64,000 bases of DNA. Source: Bacteroidota bacterium (GTDB lineage Bacteria; Bacteroidota; Bacteroidia; Chitinophagales; BACL12). The notes under the pieces were generated by a model. It was not told the DNA's origin. It did no database searches and saw nothing but the letters and a program-made list of their open reading frames with translations. The stretch lies in contig JAKQVC010000064.1 of the NCBI GenBank assembly GCA_029571985.1, positions 1 to 64,000 on the forward strand. Direction: 5' to 3'. This document shows positions 43,255 through 52,604 of this stretch, piece after piece (positions within the stretch are counted from its first letter, which is position 1; every line of letters starts with the position of its first letter). The position numbers and the translations under genes are program-made.

Positions 43255-45183
43255 TTATTGCCTGATAAAAGTAGTTGTAAAATACATGCCTGAGCGCGTA
43301 TCCACGAGGCGTGCAATATATAATCCCGAAGGTAAATCGTAAATGGAAACAACACCATTCGATATTTCAGTGCGTTGAACAATGGCACCTGCGCGATCAA
43401 AAATATCTACGGTATACTGGCTTTCCGGCAACCCGGCAAACTGCAATTGCGATTCGGCAGGATTTGGGAAAGCGGTAATGTGATGTTGTTGCGCTGCAGG
43501 TTCGCCGATGGTATTAAACATGGAATAATTTCCTCCAACCTGCGGGCGAATCATAACAGCGCCGCTCAGGGCAGATTTTTGCCAAACAGCACCTACATTA
43601 AAATACACATCGTCTTTCGCGTCAGAATTCGCATCAAAACCGACATTCAAAAATTCTTCCTGACTCTGCAGCCATCCCACATAAAAATCGCCATCAACTA
43701 CAACCGGTGTTGGATTACCCAGGAAGTCGACCAGTTTATATACATAAAATCCGTTCAGACTATCCACATATTTTGGCGTCAGAAAATCGTTTTGAAACAC
43801 AATATTTTCATCGCCGGAGGCACCTGTTGTATCAATATTATCCCATACCATCAAACTGAAAAATAAATCACTTTTGCTGCCATCTACATAGGCCCAGTGA
43901 ATATAAATTTCTTTCAATGTATCTGGTTCATTGGCGAAAAAATGCATAGCCAGTTTAGCGCCAGTTCCTACAATCGCATAGGCGCGTTCAGCGGTTCCGT
44001 CATCGTAGGCATAATAATTATAAAAAGCTTGGTCATGCACCAAAGTATCATTCCTGCGATACACGTCACTGGCTCCATCTACTGAATAAGTAAATCGAAG
44101 TGTTAAACTATCATCATCATATCCGGGTGTACCGGCAGGCACTTCAAAGGTTGAATAACTGTTGTAATTAATACTAAACGGATCAAAATTAACGGATACC
44201 GGGAAAGTGGCGGGCACAACGGTTGCTCCACTGTATTTTTCGGTAACACCATATTGATGTGATGTATTAATAATTGTATTGAAATTATTATACATAAATA
44301 CACCGTGTTCCGCAGCTAATTCTTCATCCTGATGATTTTTGAATTGATTCCACGGCATCTGTCTGTAATCTTGCAGGTAAGGTTCCGGCTCATACATAAT
44401 GGCTACATCACGAAAGAGGGTATCATTATACGTACGATCATCATCTAACAGCACATAATCGATATGCCAATGATCATTATTTCCATTTACTCCGGCCCAG
44501 TTACGGAAACGGAAACTGAAACCATCATAATGGTAATCATCCGCAACCGGAATCATGGCTAATTGAAAAGATTGCGGATCATCGCCATTCAAATTAACCG
44601 TTGACCATACCTTATCCCAATGGCCATCGGCATCTTTAAACTCCAGAATTAATGAGTCCTGATTATTTGGAAATTCACCAAAACCGCCCGGCTGATAATA
44701 AAAACTTAAATACACGCTATCCGTAATCGGGCCGCCAAGAAAAATATTTCTGCTGGTTAAAAAATCTGCCTGCGACAGCGACGACGCCTCATTGTAAGGT
44801 TTTCCATGTTTATCGATACCATCGAGAGTAACCACGCCATAGGTAGGTGGCAGTGTTGGATAGGTGATATTGACAAAGGCATTTGAATCCACCCAATAAA
44901 CCGACGATGGGTAAATAGATGAAACCATCTGTTCTATAGTATCGCCACAATCTGTAAGTGCGCCGTCGACAAACACATATCTGCCGGAAAAATCATCCTG
45001 AAATGGCAAACACAAAGTATCGCGGCTTTCAACAATCGTTCTGCTGCCGGCATTACCTTTTTGTTGCATTAATTGACTATTTACCTTCAGGGGTTTTAAG
45101 ATTTCCTGACCGTGTAAGGTTGAAAGGGAAATCATGGCAGTAAACACCAGGAAAAGTCGCAGAGAGGAAATAAGTTTTTGCAT
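43255..45183 (-). CDS. T9SS type A cargo, unknown binding domain
   Basis: 642 aa from the ATG at 45183 (MQKLISSLRLFLVFTAMISL). An ATG at 45189 and a TTG at 45192 are also possible. The body shows beta domains with LPFQDDFSGRYVFVDG, YLSFYYQPGGFGEFPNNQDS and WHIDYVLLDDDRTYND. These look like a carbohydrate-binding or concanavalin-like fold, not firmly assigned. The C-terminal sorting domain reads ITAFPNPAESQL ... DLPSGLYIARL. It lies 10 nt behind the PASTA gene and ahead of the rhodanese gene. Confidence 0.88.
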   Translation of the reverse strand: MQKLISSLRLFLVFTAMISLSTLHGQEILKPLKVNSQLMQQKGNAGSRTIVESRDTLCLPFQDDFSGRYVFVDGALTDCGDTIEQMVSSIYPSSVYWVDSNAFVNITYPTLPPTYGVVTLDGIDKHGKPYNEASSLSQADFLTSRNIFLGGPITDSVYLSFYYQPGGFGEFPNNQDSLILEFKDADGHWDKVWSTVNLNGDDPQSFQLAMIPVADDYHYDGFSFRFRNWAGVNGNNDHWHIDYVLLDDDRTYNDTLFRDVAIMYEPEPYLQDYRQMPWNQFKNHQDEELAAEHGVFMYNNFNTIINTSHQYGVTEKYSGATVVPATFPVSVNFDPFSINYNSYSTFEVPAGTPGYDDDSLTLRFTYSVDGASDVYRRNDTLVHDQAFYNYYAYDDGTAERAYAIVGTGAKLAMHFFANEPDTLKEIYIHWAYVDGSKSDLFFSLMVWDNIDTTGASGDENIVFQNDFLTPKYVDSLNGFYVYKLVDFLGNPTPVVVDGDFYVGWLQSQEEFLNVGFDANSDAKDDVYFNVGAVWQKSALSGAVMIRPQVGGNYSMFNTIGEPAAQQHHITAFPNPAESQLQFAGLPESQYTVDIFDRAGAIVQRTEISNGVVSIYDLPSGLYIARLVDTRSGMYFTTTFIRQ

Positions 45184-45193
45184 ACCCATCAAA

Positions 45194-46045
45194 TTAATCC
45201 GGTTCCTTTTCCGGCGCTTCTTCTGAATTTAACATTCCGGCATCATCCGTAATCCAGATATCAATCATTGATCCTAAATTAACGGTTTTATCCAATTCGG
45301 CCGTTGGGAACTGTCTATATACCAACGCATCCGAGCTGTCTTTTATGCTACCGGAAGCGATAACTGTGCCCAAAGAGAGTTCTTTTAACTGAATCAGGTT
45401 AATCGCTTCAATGTATGAAAGGCCCCGCAGGTCGGGAATTGTAATTTTTGTATCGCCCAGGCCGTTGCCTAAAACGAGGTCAATTTTTGAGCCTTTGGCG
45501 ATTTTGGTGCCGGGTTTCAGGCTTTTGCGTTCGCCATGCAGGCGCATATCGAGGAATACATCGCGATATTCAAATGGCTTGTAAATGATATCTCCAACTT
45601 TAAGTCCGTGACTTTCCAGTATTTCGCGCACACTCACCAAACTGGTGCCTACTTCAAATCGCGGAATATCGGTTTTAGGCGGTTGGGCCATATTCACCGT
45701 AACGTATATCGTACGGCCACTTTTCACTTTCGCATCCGGTAAAGGATCTTGGTTGAGGATGGTAAGCGGACGTTCGTCAGGGTCAAAGGTGCTGTCCATA
45801 ACGGCATAAGCCAAATCGAGGTTATCCAGCGCATCAAAAGCTTCTGTTGTGGTTTTGCCTATCAGGTCAGGAACTGTCTGACTTTCACCGTGTCTGGAAT
45901 ACTGTTGAATAAAGAATAAGACGGCCCATAATAGCAACACAGCAGCCAGTACAGCACCGAACATGTTTATCCAGAACAACTTGGTGGTAAAGAACCGCAA
46001 AATACCCGGATTTTCGGGCGAGGTCGAACTTTTCTTTTTACTCAT
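45194..46045 (-). CDS. PASTA-domain membrane protein
   Basis: 283 aa. One N-terminal transmembrane helix (LFWINMFGAVLAAVLLLWAVLFFI) precedes PASTA repeats: VPDLIGKTTTEAFDALDNLDLAYAV, then FEVGTSLVSVREILESHGLKVG, then IPDLRGLSYIEAINLIQLKELSLG. PASTA modules can bind muropeptides or lipid II, here in the periplasm. No kinase or transpeptidase is attached. It sits just after ddl, so a link to cell-wall synthesis is natural but still inference. The C-terminus is acidic (EEAPEKEPD). Confidence 0.92.
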   Translation of the reverse strand: MSKKKSSTSPENPGILRFFTTKLFWINMFGAVLAAVLLLWAVLFFIQQYSRHGESQTVPDLIGKTTTEAFDALDNLDLAYAVMDSTFDPDERPLTILNQDPLPDAKVKSGRTIYVTVNMAQPPKTDIPRFEVGTSLVSVREILESHGLKVGDIIYKPFEYRDVFLDMRLHGERKSLKPGTKIAKGSKIDLVLGNGLGDTKITIPDLRGLSYIEAINLIQLKELSLGTVIASGSIKDSSDALVYRQFPTAELDKTVNLGSMIDIWITDDAGMLNSEEAPEKEPD

Positions 46046-46079
46046 GCGCTAAGGGGCCAAAGTTACTGAAATTCAATGG

Positions 46080-47066
46080 TCATGAGCGGTCGAAACGCGC
46101 TTCTTCTATCAGTCGACTAAAAAATTCACCTAAAGTCAGGCCTGAGGCGATGGCCATTTTCGGCACAATGGATGCTTCGCTCAACCCGGGTACTGTATTT
46201 ACTTCCAGAAAATGGGGTATCCCATCGCGAATGATATAGTCGATACGCACCACACCGCGGCACCGCAACACGCGATAAATTCGGGTGCTAAATTCACGCA
46301 CGAGTGCTGCTTCTGTATCCGGAATTGGTGCCGGAATTAACTCATCACTTTCGCCGGCGATATATTTTGCCGTATAATCAAAAAAATCATGTTTACCGGT
46401 CACAACCTGGCAGATGGGTAAAGTGATTACCTCTTTTTCATAATGATAAACGCCACAGGTAACTTCATTGCCTGTTAATCCCTCTTCCACCAGCACCTCT
46501 GTATCAAATTTGAGGGCTTCTGCAATCGCATGCGGCAGGTCTTTAAAATCTTTCACTTTCGACACCCCGTAACTCGAGCCGTTGTTATTCGGTTTTACGA
46601 AAACCGGCAGTTGAAAATGTGCCGTAATTAATGCTGTTTTTTCAGCCTCGTCAACACCCTTGGTAACCAATACACCTTTTGCCATCGGTATGCCGCTCTG
46701 GCTTAGCACCTGCTTTGTCCAGTGTTTATTAAAGGTCAGTGCTGAGGTTGCCACCGAGCAATTTGTATATGGGATGCCGAGCATATCGAGATAGCCTTGT
46801 AATTTACCATCTTCACCCGGACTGCCATGAATGGCGTTAAATACGGCATCAAACTGCATATCGTTGCCCATCCAGTTAAAGCTAAAATCGCTGATATCAA
46901 CGGGTGTATGGTCGGGTTCAATAAACCAGCCTTCAGGATCGATAACCACTTTAAACACATTGTAAGGCGAATCTTCCAGATTCCGGGTTACCACTTCGCC
47001 ACTTCCGAGCGAGATATTTCGCTCTGCAGTAAAGCCACCGCATACGACGGCAATATTCTTTTTCAT
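46080..47066 (-). CDS. ddl: D-alanine--D-alanine ligase
   Basis: 328 aa ATP-grasp ligase. It has KNIAVVCGGFTAERNISLGSG at the start (glycine-rich N-loop), FNAIHGSPGEDGKLQGYL, VFVKPNNNGSSYGVSKV, HFLEVNTVPGLSEASIVPKM and the RIDY block. It makes the D-Ala-D-Ala dipeptide used as the tip of the murein stem peptide. Length is standard. It heads the ddl-PASTA-T9SS-rhodanese-DCC run; the gaps to the first three are small. Confidence 0.97.
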   Translation of the reverse strand: MKKNIAVVCGGFTAERNISLGSGEVVTRNLEDSPYNVFKVVIDPEGWFIEPDHTPVDISDFSFNWMGNDMQFDAVFNAIHGSPGEDGKLQGYLDMLGIPYTNCSVATSALTFNKHWTKQVLSQSGIPMAKGVLVTKGVDEAEKTALITAHFQLPVFVKPNNNGSSYGVSKVKDFKDLPHAIAEALKFDTEVLVEEGLTGNEVTCGVYHYEKEVITLPICQVVTGKHDFFDYTAKYIAGESDELIPAPIPDTEAALVREFSTRIYRVLRCRGVVRIDYIIRDGIPHFLEVNTVPGLSEASIVPKMAIASGLTLGEFFSRLIEEARFDRS

Positions 47067-47135
47067 TCAGGCAAATTAACGGCAAAGGCCAGAATTGAAG
47101 TATCTCAGTTGTAAACAATGCCGCGTTATAAAAAT

Positions 47136-47162
47136 AAAAAAGGCGCCACTGGATGCGGCGCC
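47136..47162 (-). terminator. Rho-independent terminator of the ferredoxin gene
   Basis: GGCGCC (47142-47147) pairs with GGCGCC (47157-47162), with six A on the left giving a T run on the minus strand. It lies 21 nt beyond the stop of the ferredoxin gene and separates it from ddl. Confidence 0.8.
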
Positions 47163-47182
47163 TTCAGGGTAGTATTTGATTC

Positions 47183-47530
47183 TCAGATGTGCAATTTCGC
47201 TTTTTTGGCCAGCAATTGATCCGGCGTTTCGGCATGTTCAGGATCTGGAAGACAACAGTCAACCGGACAAACCGCCGCGCACTGTGGTTCTTCGTGGAAA
47301 CCTTGACACTCAGTACATTTATCCGGCACGATGTAATAAACATCATCAGCAATAGGTGCGTTTTTTTGGTCAGCGTCCATGCTGCTGCCATCCATTAAGG
47401 TAACAGCGCCTTTAACGGTTGTTCCATCAGAAAAAGCCCACTCTACGCCGCCTTCATAAATTGCGTTATTCGGACATTCAGGTTCGCAAGCGCCACAGTT
47501 AATACAGTCAGAAGTGATATGAATTGCCAT
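47183..47530 (-). CDS. 4Fe-4S dicluster ferredoxin
   Basis: 115 aa. The first cluster is C9, C12, C15 and C19 ([13 protein letters not shown]). The second is C72, C75, C84 and C88 ([19 protein letters not shown]), with a longer loop as in bacterial-type 7Fe/8Fe ferredoxins. It carries electrons in the cytosol. It is divergent from an acyl-CoA reductase gene, with which such ferredoxins are often paired in Bacteroidota. The promoter at 47558-47589 is well formed. Confidence 0.95.
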   Translation of the reverse strand: MAIHITSDCINCGACEPECPNNAIYEGGVEWAFSDGTTVKGAVTLMDGSSMDADQKNAPIADDVYYIVPDKCTECQGFHEEPQCAAVCPVDCCLPDPEHAETPDQLLAKKAKLHI

Positions 47531-47557
47531 AAATCGTTTTATTTAATTTTACACGGT

Positions 47558-47589
47558 CAAATATATGGGCAGGCCTCGCACATTTCAAA
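47558..47589 (-). promoter_or_regulatory. Promoter of the ferredoxin gene
   Basis: The minus strand has -33 TTTG (47586-47589) and -7 TATATTTG (47558-47565), with 20 bp between. The leader to the ATG at 47530 is about 20-27 nt. Confidence 0.7.
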
Positions 47590-47639
47590 AAAGTAAGGGC
47601 ATAATTGGGCGTATTTATACAGATTCTAAATAACAAGTA

Positions 47640-48653
47640 ATGACAAGTATAGGGCATACCGTGCAGGAAAGGATACAAGCGCTCACCGATTTTGGGAAAT
47701 TGCTCACACCCGACAATCAGGAACTGGCCCTTATCCTTCAACGCACCACAGCGCATAATGGGTGGTTTGATCATACATCTGTATGGCAGATGCTGAATAG
47801 TTTCCGCGAGCAGTTTTTTCAGGAAGCATTATTACAACAATGGATGTCAGGTTACAGTGTTGCTGAGTCGCCTAAAGAGGTTGGCCTGGTATTGGCAGGC
47901 AATGTACCTTTTGTGGGCATGCATGACATCTTATGTGTATTGATGAGTGGTCATATTGCACAAATAAAATTAAGCAGTAAGGATGCACACTTTTTTCCGT
48001 GGATGCAGCAAAAACTGGAGCAGCTTTTACCGGAACTTGGCAAACGCATGCATTTTGTGGAAAGATTAGCTTCGTTCGATGCAGTAATTGCGACCGGCAG
48101 CAATAATTCGGCGCGTTATTTTCATTATTATTTTAATAACTATCCGCATATTATTCGCAAGAACCGCACTTCGGTTGCCATCTTACATGGCGATGAAACT
48201 GCTGAAGATATCATTGCGCTGGGACGGGATGTATTTTCATTTTATGGATTAGGCTGTCGCAATGTGGGAAAAGTATTTGTGCCGCAATCATTTGACAAAC
48301 AAGTATTATTCCGCGATTGGGCCTCTTATGAATGGGTGATAGAAAATACAAAGTATAAGCACAATTACGATTATAATCGCGCATTGCTTTTATTAAATAA
48401 AACGCCATATCTCACCAACGACTTTTATATGTTGGTTGAATCAGAACAGTTGTTTTCTCCTTTATCTGTTTTATTTATGGAAACGTATGCCAATGCGGAT
48501 GATTTGCAAATAAAATTAGATGCTATTGCGCCGGATTTACAATGTGTGGTTTCATCGCGACCGGGCAACACCCCATTCGGCGCTACACAGCAACCGGCTT
48601 TAGGTGATTATGCCGATCATATGGATACGATGCAGTTTTTGCAATCGCTTTAA
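47640..48653 (+). CDS. LuxC-type acyl-CoA reductase
   Basis: 337 aa. It matches the LuxC family by VGLVLAGNVPFVGMHDILCVLMSGH, then IATGSNNSARYF, VAILHGDE and the active Cys block FYGLGCRNVGKVFVP. LuxC enzymes reduce acyl-CoA or acyl-ACP to fatty aldehydes using NADPH. No luxAB or luxD genes are near, so this is a stand-alone reductase of a kind common in Bacteroidota. It is divergent from the ferredoxin gene and its last 4 nt overlap the convergent aminotransferase end. Confidence 0.92.
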   Translation: MTSIGHTVQERIQALTDFGKLLTPDNQELALILQRTTAHNGWFDHTSVWQMLNSFREQFFQEALLQQWMSGYSVAESPKEVGLVLAGNVPFVGMHDILCVLMSGHIAQIKLSSKDAHFFPWMQQKLEQLLPELGKRMHFVERLASFDAVIATGSNNSARYFHYYFNNYPHIIRKNRTSVAILHGDETAEDIIALGRDVFSFYGLGCRNVGKVFVPQSFDKQVLFRDWASYEWVIENTKYKHNYDYNRALLLLNKTPYLTNDFYMLVESEQLFSPLSVLFMETYANADDLQIKLDAIAPDLQCVVSSRPGNTPFGATQQPALGDYADHMDTMQFLQSL

Positions 48654-49930
48654 GCGCACATTTTTTTAATAGCCGCAACCAGCATATCTAAATCAGCCGT
48701 TGAGGTATATACATGTGGTGCAATGCGCACGCCGTGAATATTTTCCCAGTTAATAGCCACGCAATGAATGCCATAATCCTGCATCAGTTTTGTAGCGATA
48801 TCAGCTGGTTCTAAACCAGAAATGGAAAAATTGGCAATCGCACAACTAAAGGCAGGATCCATATGCGTATTCAGCATAAATTTAGGTAACCCTAAACACT
48901 GGTTCACCCAATAATTTTTCAAATAACGCAAGCGCTCTTCTTTTCTTTGTGGGCCTATCATCATATGAAAATCGATGGCATTGGCGATGGCATATTCTAT
49001 CGGAAAAGACCGGGTGCCGAGGTTTTCAAATTTGCGGATATTATTTACATCCTGCGTATCCGGTGCACCCATCAACGGCCAAACTTTATGAATTTTTTCT
49101 TTTTTAATCCACAGCATCCCGCTACCCACGGAGGCACTCAGCCATTTGTGTAAACTGGTACCATAATAATCGCCGCCCAATTCAGGAACAGAAAATTGAA
49201 AATGCCCAAATGTATGCGCACCGTCTATCATCACCTCCGGACCTTTGGCATGAATGGCATCTGCAATGGCGCGTACCGGATTGATGTGACCGGTCCAGTT
49301 GATGATATGATTTACCTGCACCAATTTGGTACGGTTGGTAATTTGTATCGTATATCTTTTTACAAGTTCTTTTGTATCATTTGTCGGTAAATCCAGGTCA
49401 ATCCATTTTAAAACAATGCCGTCACGTTTTTCGCGTTGTTTCCAGGCATTAATCATATTCGGATAATCTTGTCTGGTAAGCAGTACTTCATCACCCGGTT
49501 CAAAATCCAATCCGAAAATAATATTATCGAGTGCTTCAGTTGTATTTCGGTTGATGGCAATTTCTTCCGCATCAGCTCCTGCCAGTGCAGCGATTTTTTT
49601 TCGTAGTCCTTCCCTACCCTTATCCAGCACCTGCCACATATAATAGCTTGGTCCTTCGGCGGTGAGTTTATTGTATCTGTCAACAGCATCCTGCACTACT
49701 TTTGGGGCAGGACTTACACCGCCATTGTTTAAATTAATGATGGTTGCTGAAGTAGTATACGCTTCGCGGATAGTGTTCCAAAATGTTTCGTCGGAGGCCA
49801 CGTCTGCAGCAGATAAATTACTGACGCGGTCGATCTGTGCTTTTAATTCTTCCGAAAAAATTAAATCAGCGAAACCGGCAGTAGCGGCCAGCATGGCTGA
49901 ATGTTTGAGGAAATTTCTTCTCCCTGCCAT
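48650..49930 (-). CDS. PLP-dependent class V aminotransferase with a Tat-like signal
   Basis: 426 aa. An N-terminal signal-like stretch contains RRNFLKHSAMLAATAGFA, a twin-arginine-style motif. The class V fold (isopenicillin N epimerase-like) has VSPAPKVVQDAVDRYN, AINRNTTEALDN, the Asp-containing MIDGAHTFGH and the PLP lysine K262 in SLHKWLSASVG. Such enzymes transfer amino or sulfur groups or racemise; the substrate is unknown. Export of a PLP enzyme through Tat would be unusual but has precedent. The C-terminus is normal. Confidence 0.92.
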   Translation of the reverse strand: MAGRRNFLKHSAMLAATAGFADLIFSEELKAQIDRVSNLSAADVASDETFWNTIREAYTTSATIINLNNGGVSPAPKVVQDAVDRYNKLTAEGPSYYMWQVLDKGREGLRKKIAALAGADAEEIAINRNTTEALDNIIFGLDFEPGDEVLLTRQDYPNMINAWKQREKRDGIVLKWIDLDLPTNDTKELVKRYTIQITNRTKLVQVNHIINWTGHINPVRAIADAIHAKGPEVMIDGAHTFGHFQFSVPELGGDYYGTSLHKWLSASVGSGMLWIKKEKIHKVWPLMGAPDTQDVNNIRKFENLGTRSFPIEYAIANAIDFHMMIGPQRKEERLRYLKNYWVNQCLGLPKFMLNTHMDPAFSCAIANFSISGLEPADIATKLMQDYGIHCVAINWENIHGVRIAPHVYTSTADLDMLVAAIKKMCA

Positions 49931-50014
49931 AAGGTTGTGGATTCATCCGCAAGATACAGAAACTTCCTGCAAAATGAAACTGCGTTGTTACCGGTAAGAA
50001 AGGAATACTGATGC

Positions 50015-51139
50015 TCAGCCTAAAACGATTTCTTTCACCTTATCGACAACCGTATCAATTTCTTCCATGGTGTTGAATTTGGAAAAAGAAAAACGCACGG
50101 CAGCCGATTGTTCTGGACGATTGAGCACAGCAATAACATGCGAGCCCACATTACTTCCGGAGCTGCAGGCACTTCCCCCGCTTGCCGCAATACCGGCTAT
50201 ATCCAGATTAAAGAGTAGCATATCATTTTTTTCTGACGGCGGAAAGTTTACATTCAAAACAGTATACAATCCATCAGCCGGACAATTAAACAGGATGCCC
50301 GGAATTTCTTTCTCCAGCCGGTTGGCCATGTGTGTGCGCAGACTGCGTATATAGGTTGAGGTTGTATCTAATTCGGCATAGGCCAATTCAAGTGCTTTAG
50401 CCAAACCGATAATGCCATATAAATTTTCAGTACCGGCGCGCATATTGCGTTCTTGTGCGCCACCATGAATCAAAGGTTTAATTTGTGCATCGCTGCTGAT
50501 ATAAATAAAACCAACACCCTTAGGTCCGTGGAATTTATGTGCTGCACATGAAATAAAATGCACTTTTACCTGCGATAAATCCAATGGATAATGTGCAATC
50601 GTTTGCACGGTATCACAATGGAAATAAGCCTCATATTGTATGCACAAATTACTTACCCGTTGTATATCCAGTAATACGCCAATTTCATTATTGGCATGCA
50701 TCAGACTTACTAAAGTTTTGCCTTTTTTTTCAGCAAGCAATTGTTCGAGATGTGCGTAATCAACAGAGCCGTCAGGTAATAAGTGTACCCAGGAAAGTTG
50801 AATCTGACCTGATTTTGCGAGTGCCTCAACCGTATGTGTAACAGCGTGGTGTTCGATAGAGGATGAAATGATATGTGTTACCCCTAAATCGCGCACACTG
50901 CATTGTATGGCCATATTATTGGCTTCAGTTCCACCGCTGGTAAAAAAGATTTCACCCGGCGACACATGGAAAATACCAGCTATTTGTTTTCTGGCGCGTT
51001 CGATGGCGGCACGTGTTTCGCGGCCCAAGGCGTGTATGGAGGAAGGATTGCCATAATGATGCTGCATAAACGGCAGCATGGCATCCACCACTTTTGGGTC
51101 GAGGGCTGTTGTTGCTGCATTATCGAGGTAGATGTGCAT
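50015..51139 (-). CDS. Cysteine desulfurase (NifS/IscS-like)
   Basis: 374 aa, class V PLP enzyme. The motif IYLDNAATTALDP opens it, FTSGGTEANN binds PLP phosphate, H201-K202 in AAHKFHGPKG forms the internal aldimine, and the active Cys C325 is in GGSACSSGSN. It removes sulfur from cysteine as a persulfide for Fe-S clusters, thio-tRNA or other cofactors. The short Cys loop is like group I (IscS). No iscU/sufS neighbours. It starts 27 nt behind glmM in the same direction. Confidence 0.95.
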   Translation of the reverse strand: MHIYLDNAATTALDPKVVDAMLPFMQHHYGNPSSIHALGRETRAAIERARKQIAGIFHVSPGEIFFTSGGTEANNMAIQCSVRDLGVTHIISSSIEHHAVTHTVEALAKSGQIQLSWVHLLPDGSVDYAHLEQLLAEKKGKTLVSLMHANNEIGVLLDIQRVSNLCIQYEAYFHCDTVQTIAHYPLDLSQVKVHFISCAAHKFHGPKGVGFIYISSDAQIKPLIHGGAQERNMRAGTENLYGIIGLAKALELAYAELDTTSTYIRSLRTHMANRLEKEIPGILFNCPADGLYTVLNVNFPPSEKNDMLLFNLDIAGIAASGGSACSSGSNVGSHVIAVLNRPEQSAAVRFSFSKFNTMEEIDTVVDKVKEIVLG

Positions 51140-51166
51140 GGTTACAGTTACTGTTTTAGGCTGAAC

Positions 51167-52549
51167 TTATTTCATCAACATACGAATATCATCCATCATT
51201 TTACGGTTGATATTTTCTGCTGTTGTTTTAGTTGAACTTTCGGAATAAATGCGAATAATCGGTTCTGTGTTACTGGCACGCAAATGCACCCAGTCGCCAT
51301 CCATTTCAATTTTCAATCCGTCTTCCTTATTCAGTTTTTCTTTTTTATATTTTTCTTCCATTCCGGCCAGAATCGCCTGCACGTTTGTTCCTTCTGGTAA
51401 TTCAATTTTATTCTTAGCCATAAAATAATTCGGATACTCTGCGCGCAATCTCGAGCATGATTTTCCGGAACGGGCTAAATGCGACAGGAAGAGGGCGATG
51501 CCAACCAGCGCGTCGCGACCATAGTGCAATTCGGGTAAAATAATACCGCCGTTGCCTTCACCGCCTATTACGGCATGTACTTCCTTCATTTTGCGCACAA
51601 CGTGCACTTCACCTACCGCACTTTGATGGTGCACGACCTGATATTTTTTCGCTACATCGCGGAGCGCTTGTGTGCTGCTGAGGTTGCTCACCACATCTCC
51701 TTTTTTATGCTGCAACACATAATCAGCAATTGCAACGAGGCTGTATTCTTCACCAAACATTTCACCATCTTCGCACACAATAGCCAGGCGATCTACATCC
51801 GGATCAACAACAAGACCTAAATCGGCCTTTTGATGTTTTACTTCATGCGCAATTGTACTCAGATGTTCAGGTAAGGGTTCAGGATTATGCGGAAAACGAC
51901 CATTTGGATTCGTAAATAATTCAACCACATCGGTAACTCCTAATGCTACCAACAATTCCGGTACTGAAATACCGCCGGTGCTATTTACACAATCAATAAC
52001 CACCTTAAAATTGCGTTCCTTAATTGCCTTTCGGTCAACCATATCCAAATCCATTATCTTGTCGATATGTTTTTGGATATAATAGAATTTATGCTGGTAT
52101 TCGCCAATATGATCTACGTCAGCGTACACAATTTCCTCTTCATCCGCAATGCGCAATACTTCTTTACCATCTTCACCCGAAATAAATTCGCCGAGGTGAT
52201 TCAGTAATTTCAGTGCATTATAATTTTTTGGATTGTGTGAGGCTGTAATAATGATGCCCCCACCTGCATTTTCACGTGGAACAGCGATTTCAACCGTTGG
52301 GGTTGTCGACAAACCGAGGTCGACCACCTTCATACCAATAGATTGCAAGGTACCGGTAACCAGATGGTTTACCATTTCACCGCTAATGCGGGCATCGCGA
52401 CCAATTACAATAACTGAATTTCCGGTGGTGCGTTTAATCCAGGTGCCGAAAGCGGCGGTAAATCGGATAATATCTTCTGGGGTGAGGTTTTGTCCTGCCT
52501 TGCCGCCTATGGTTCCCCGTATCCCGGAGATGCTTTTAATGAGTGTCAT
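51167..52549 (-). CDS. glmM: Phosphoglucosamine mutase
   Basis: 460 aa from the ATG at 52549 (MTLIKSISGIRGTIGG). The frame extends 4 residues further but crosses the promoter. Domain 1 has the phospho-Ser loop TASHNPKN (S104); the metal loop VVDPDVDRLAIV is in domain 2; SGxGNGGIILPELHYGRDA follows; domain 4 ends with RASNTEPIIRIYSE. It interconverts glucosamine-6-P and glucosamine-1-P for UDP-GlcNAc, that is, murein and LPS. It heads a minus-strand pair with the cysteine desulfurase and is divergent from the methyltransferase operon. Confidence 0.96.
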   Translation of the reverse strand: MTLIKSISGIRGTIGGKAGQNLTPEDIIRFTAAFGTWIKRTTGNSVIVIGRDARISGEMVNHLVTGTLQSIGMKVVDLGLSTTPTVEIAVPRENAGGGIIITASHNPKNYNALKLLNHLGEFISGEDGKEVLRIADEEEIVYADVDHIGEYQHKFYYIQKHIDKIMDLDMVDRKAIKERNFKVVIDCVNSTGGISVPELLVALGVTDVVELFTNPNGRFPHNPEPLPEHLSTIAHEVKHQKADLGLVVDPDVDRLAIVCEDGEMFGEEYSLVAIADYVLQHKKGDVVSNLSSTQALRDVAKKYQVVHHQSAVGEVHVVRKMKEVHAVIGGEGNGGIILPELHYGRDALVGIALFLSHLARSGKSCSRLRAEYPNYFMAKNKIELPEGTNVQAILAGMEEKYKKEKLNKEDGLKIEMDGDWVHLRASNTEPIIRIYSESSTKTTAENINRKMMDDIRMLMK

Positions 52550-52558
52550 ACCGTTGTG

Positions 52559-52566
52559 CAAAGGTA
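52559..52566 (-). promoter_or_regulatory. -7 box of glmM
   Basis: The minus strand reads TACCTTTG, 9 nt before the ATG at 52549. It is back-to-back with the methyltransferase promoter. Confidence 0.55.
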
Positions 52567-52590
52567 CACATTTTCATCAGCCAATTGTCC

Positions 52591-52598
52591 TATTTTTG
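52591..52598 (+). promoter_or_regulatory. -7 box of the methyltransferase operon
   Basis: TATTTTTG lies 6 nt before the GTG at 52605. This supports the short start over the much longer frame that begins inside glmM. Confidence 0.55.
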
Positions 52599-52604
52599 CC
52601 AACA

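Noticed and set aside
52233-52604. Upstream extension of the methyltransferase
   Set aside because: It is the antisense of glmM and crosses two promoters; homology begins at WHTEDWYSTWF after the GTG at 52605.
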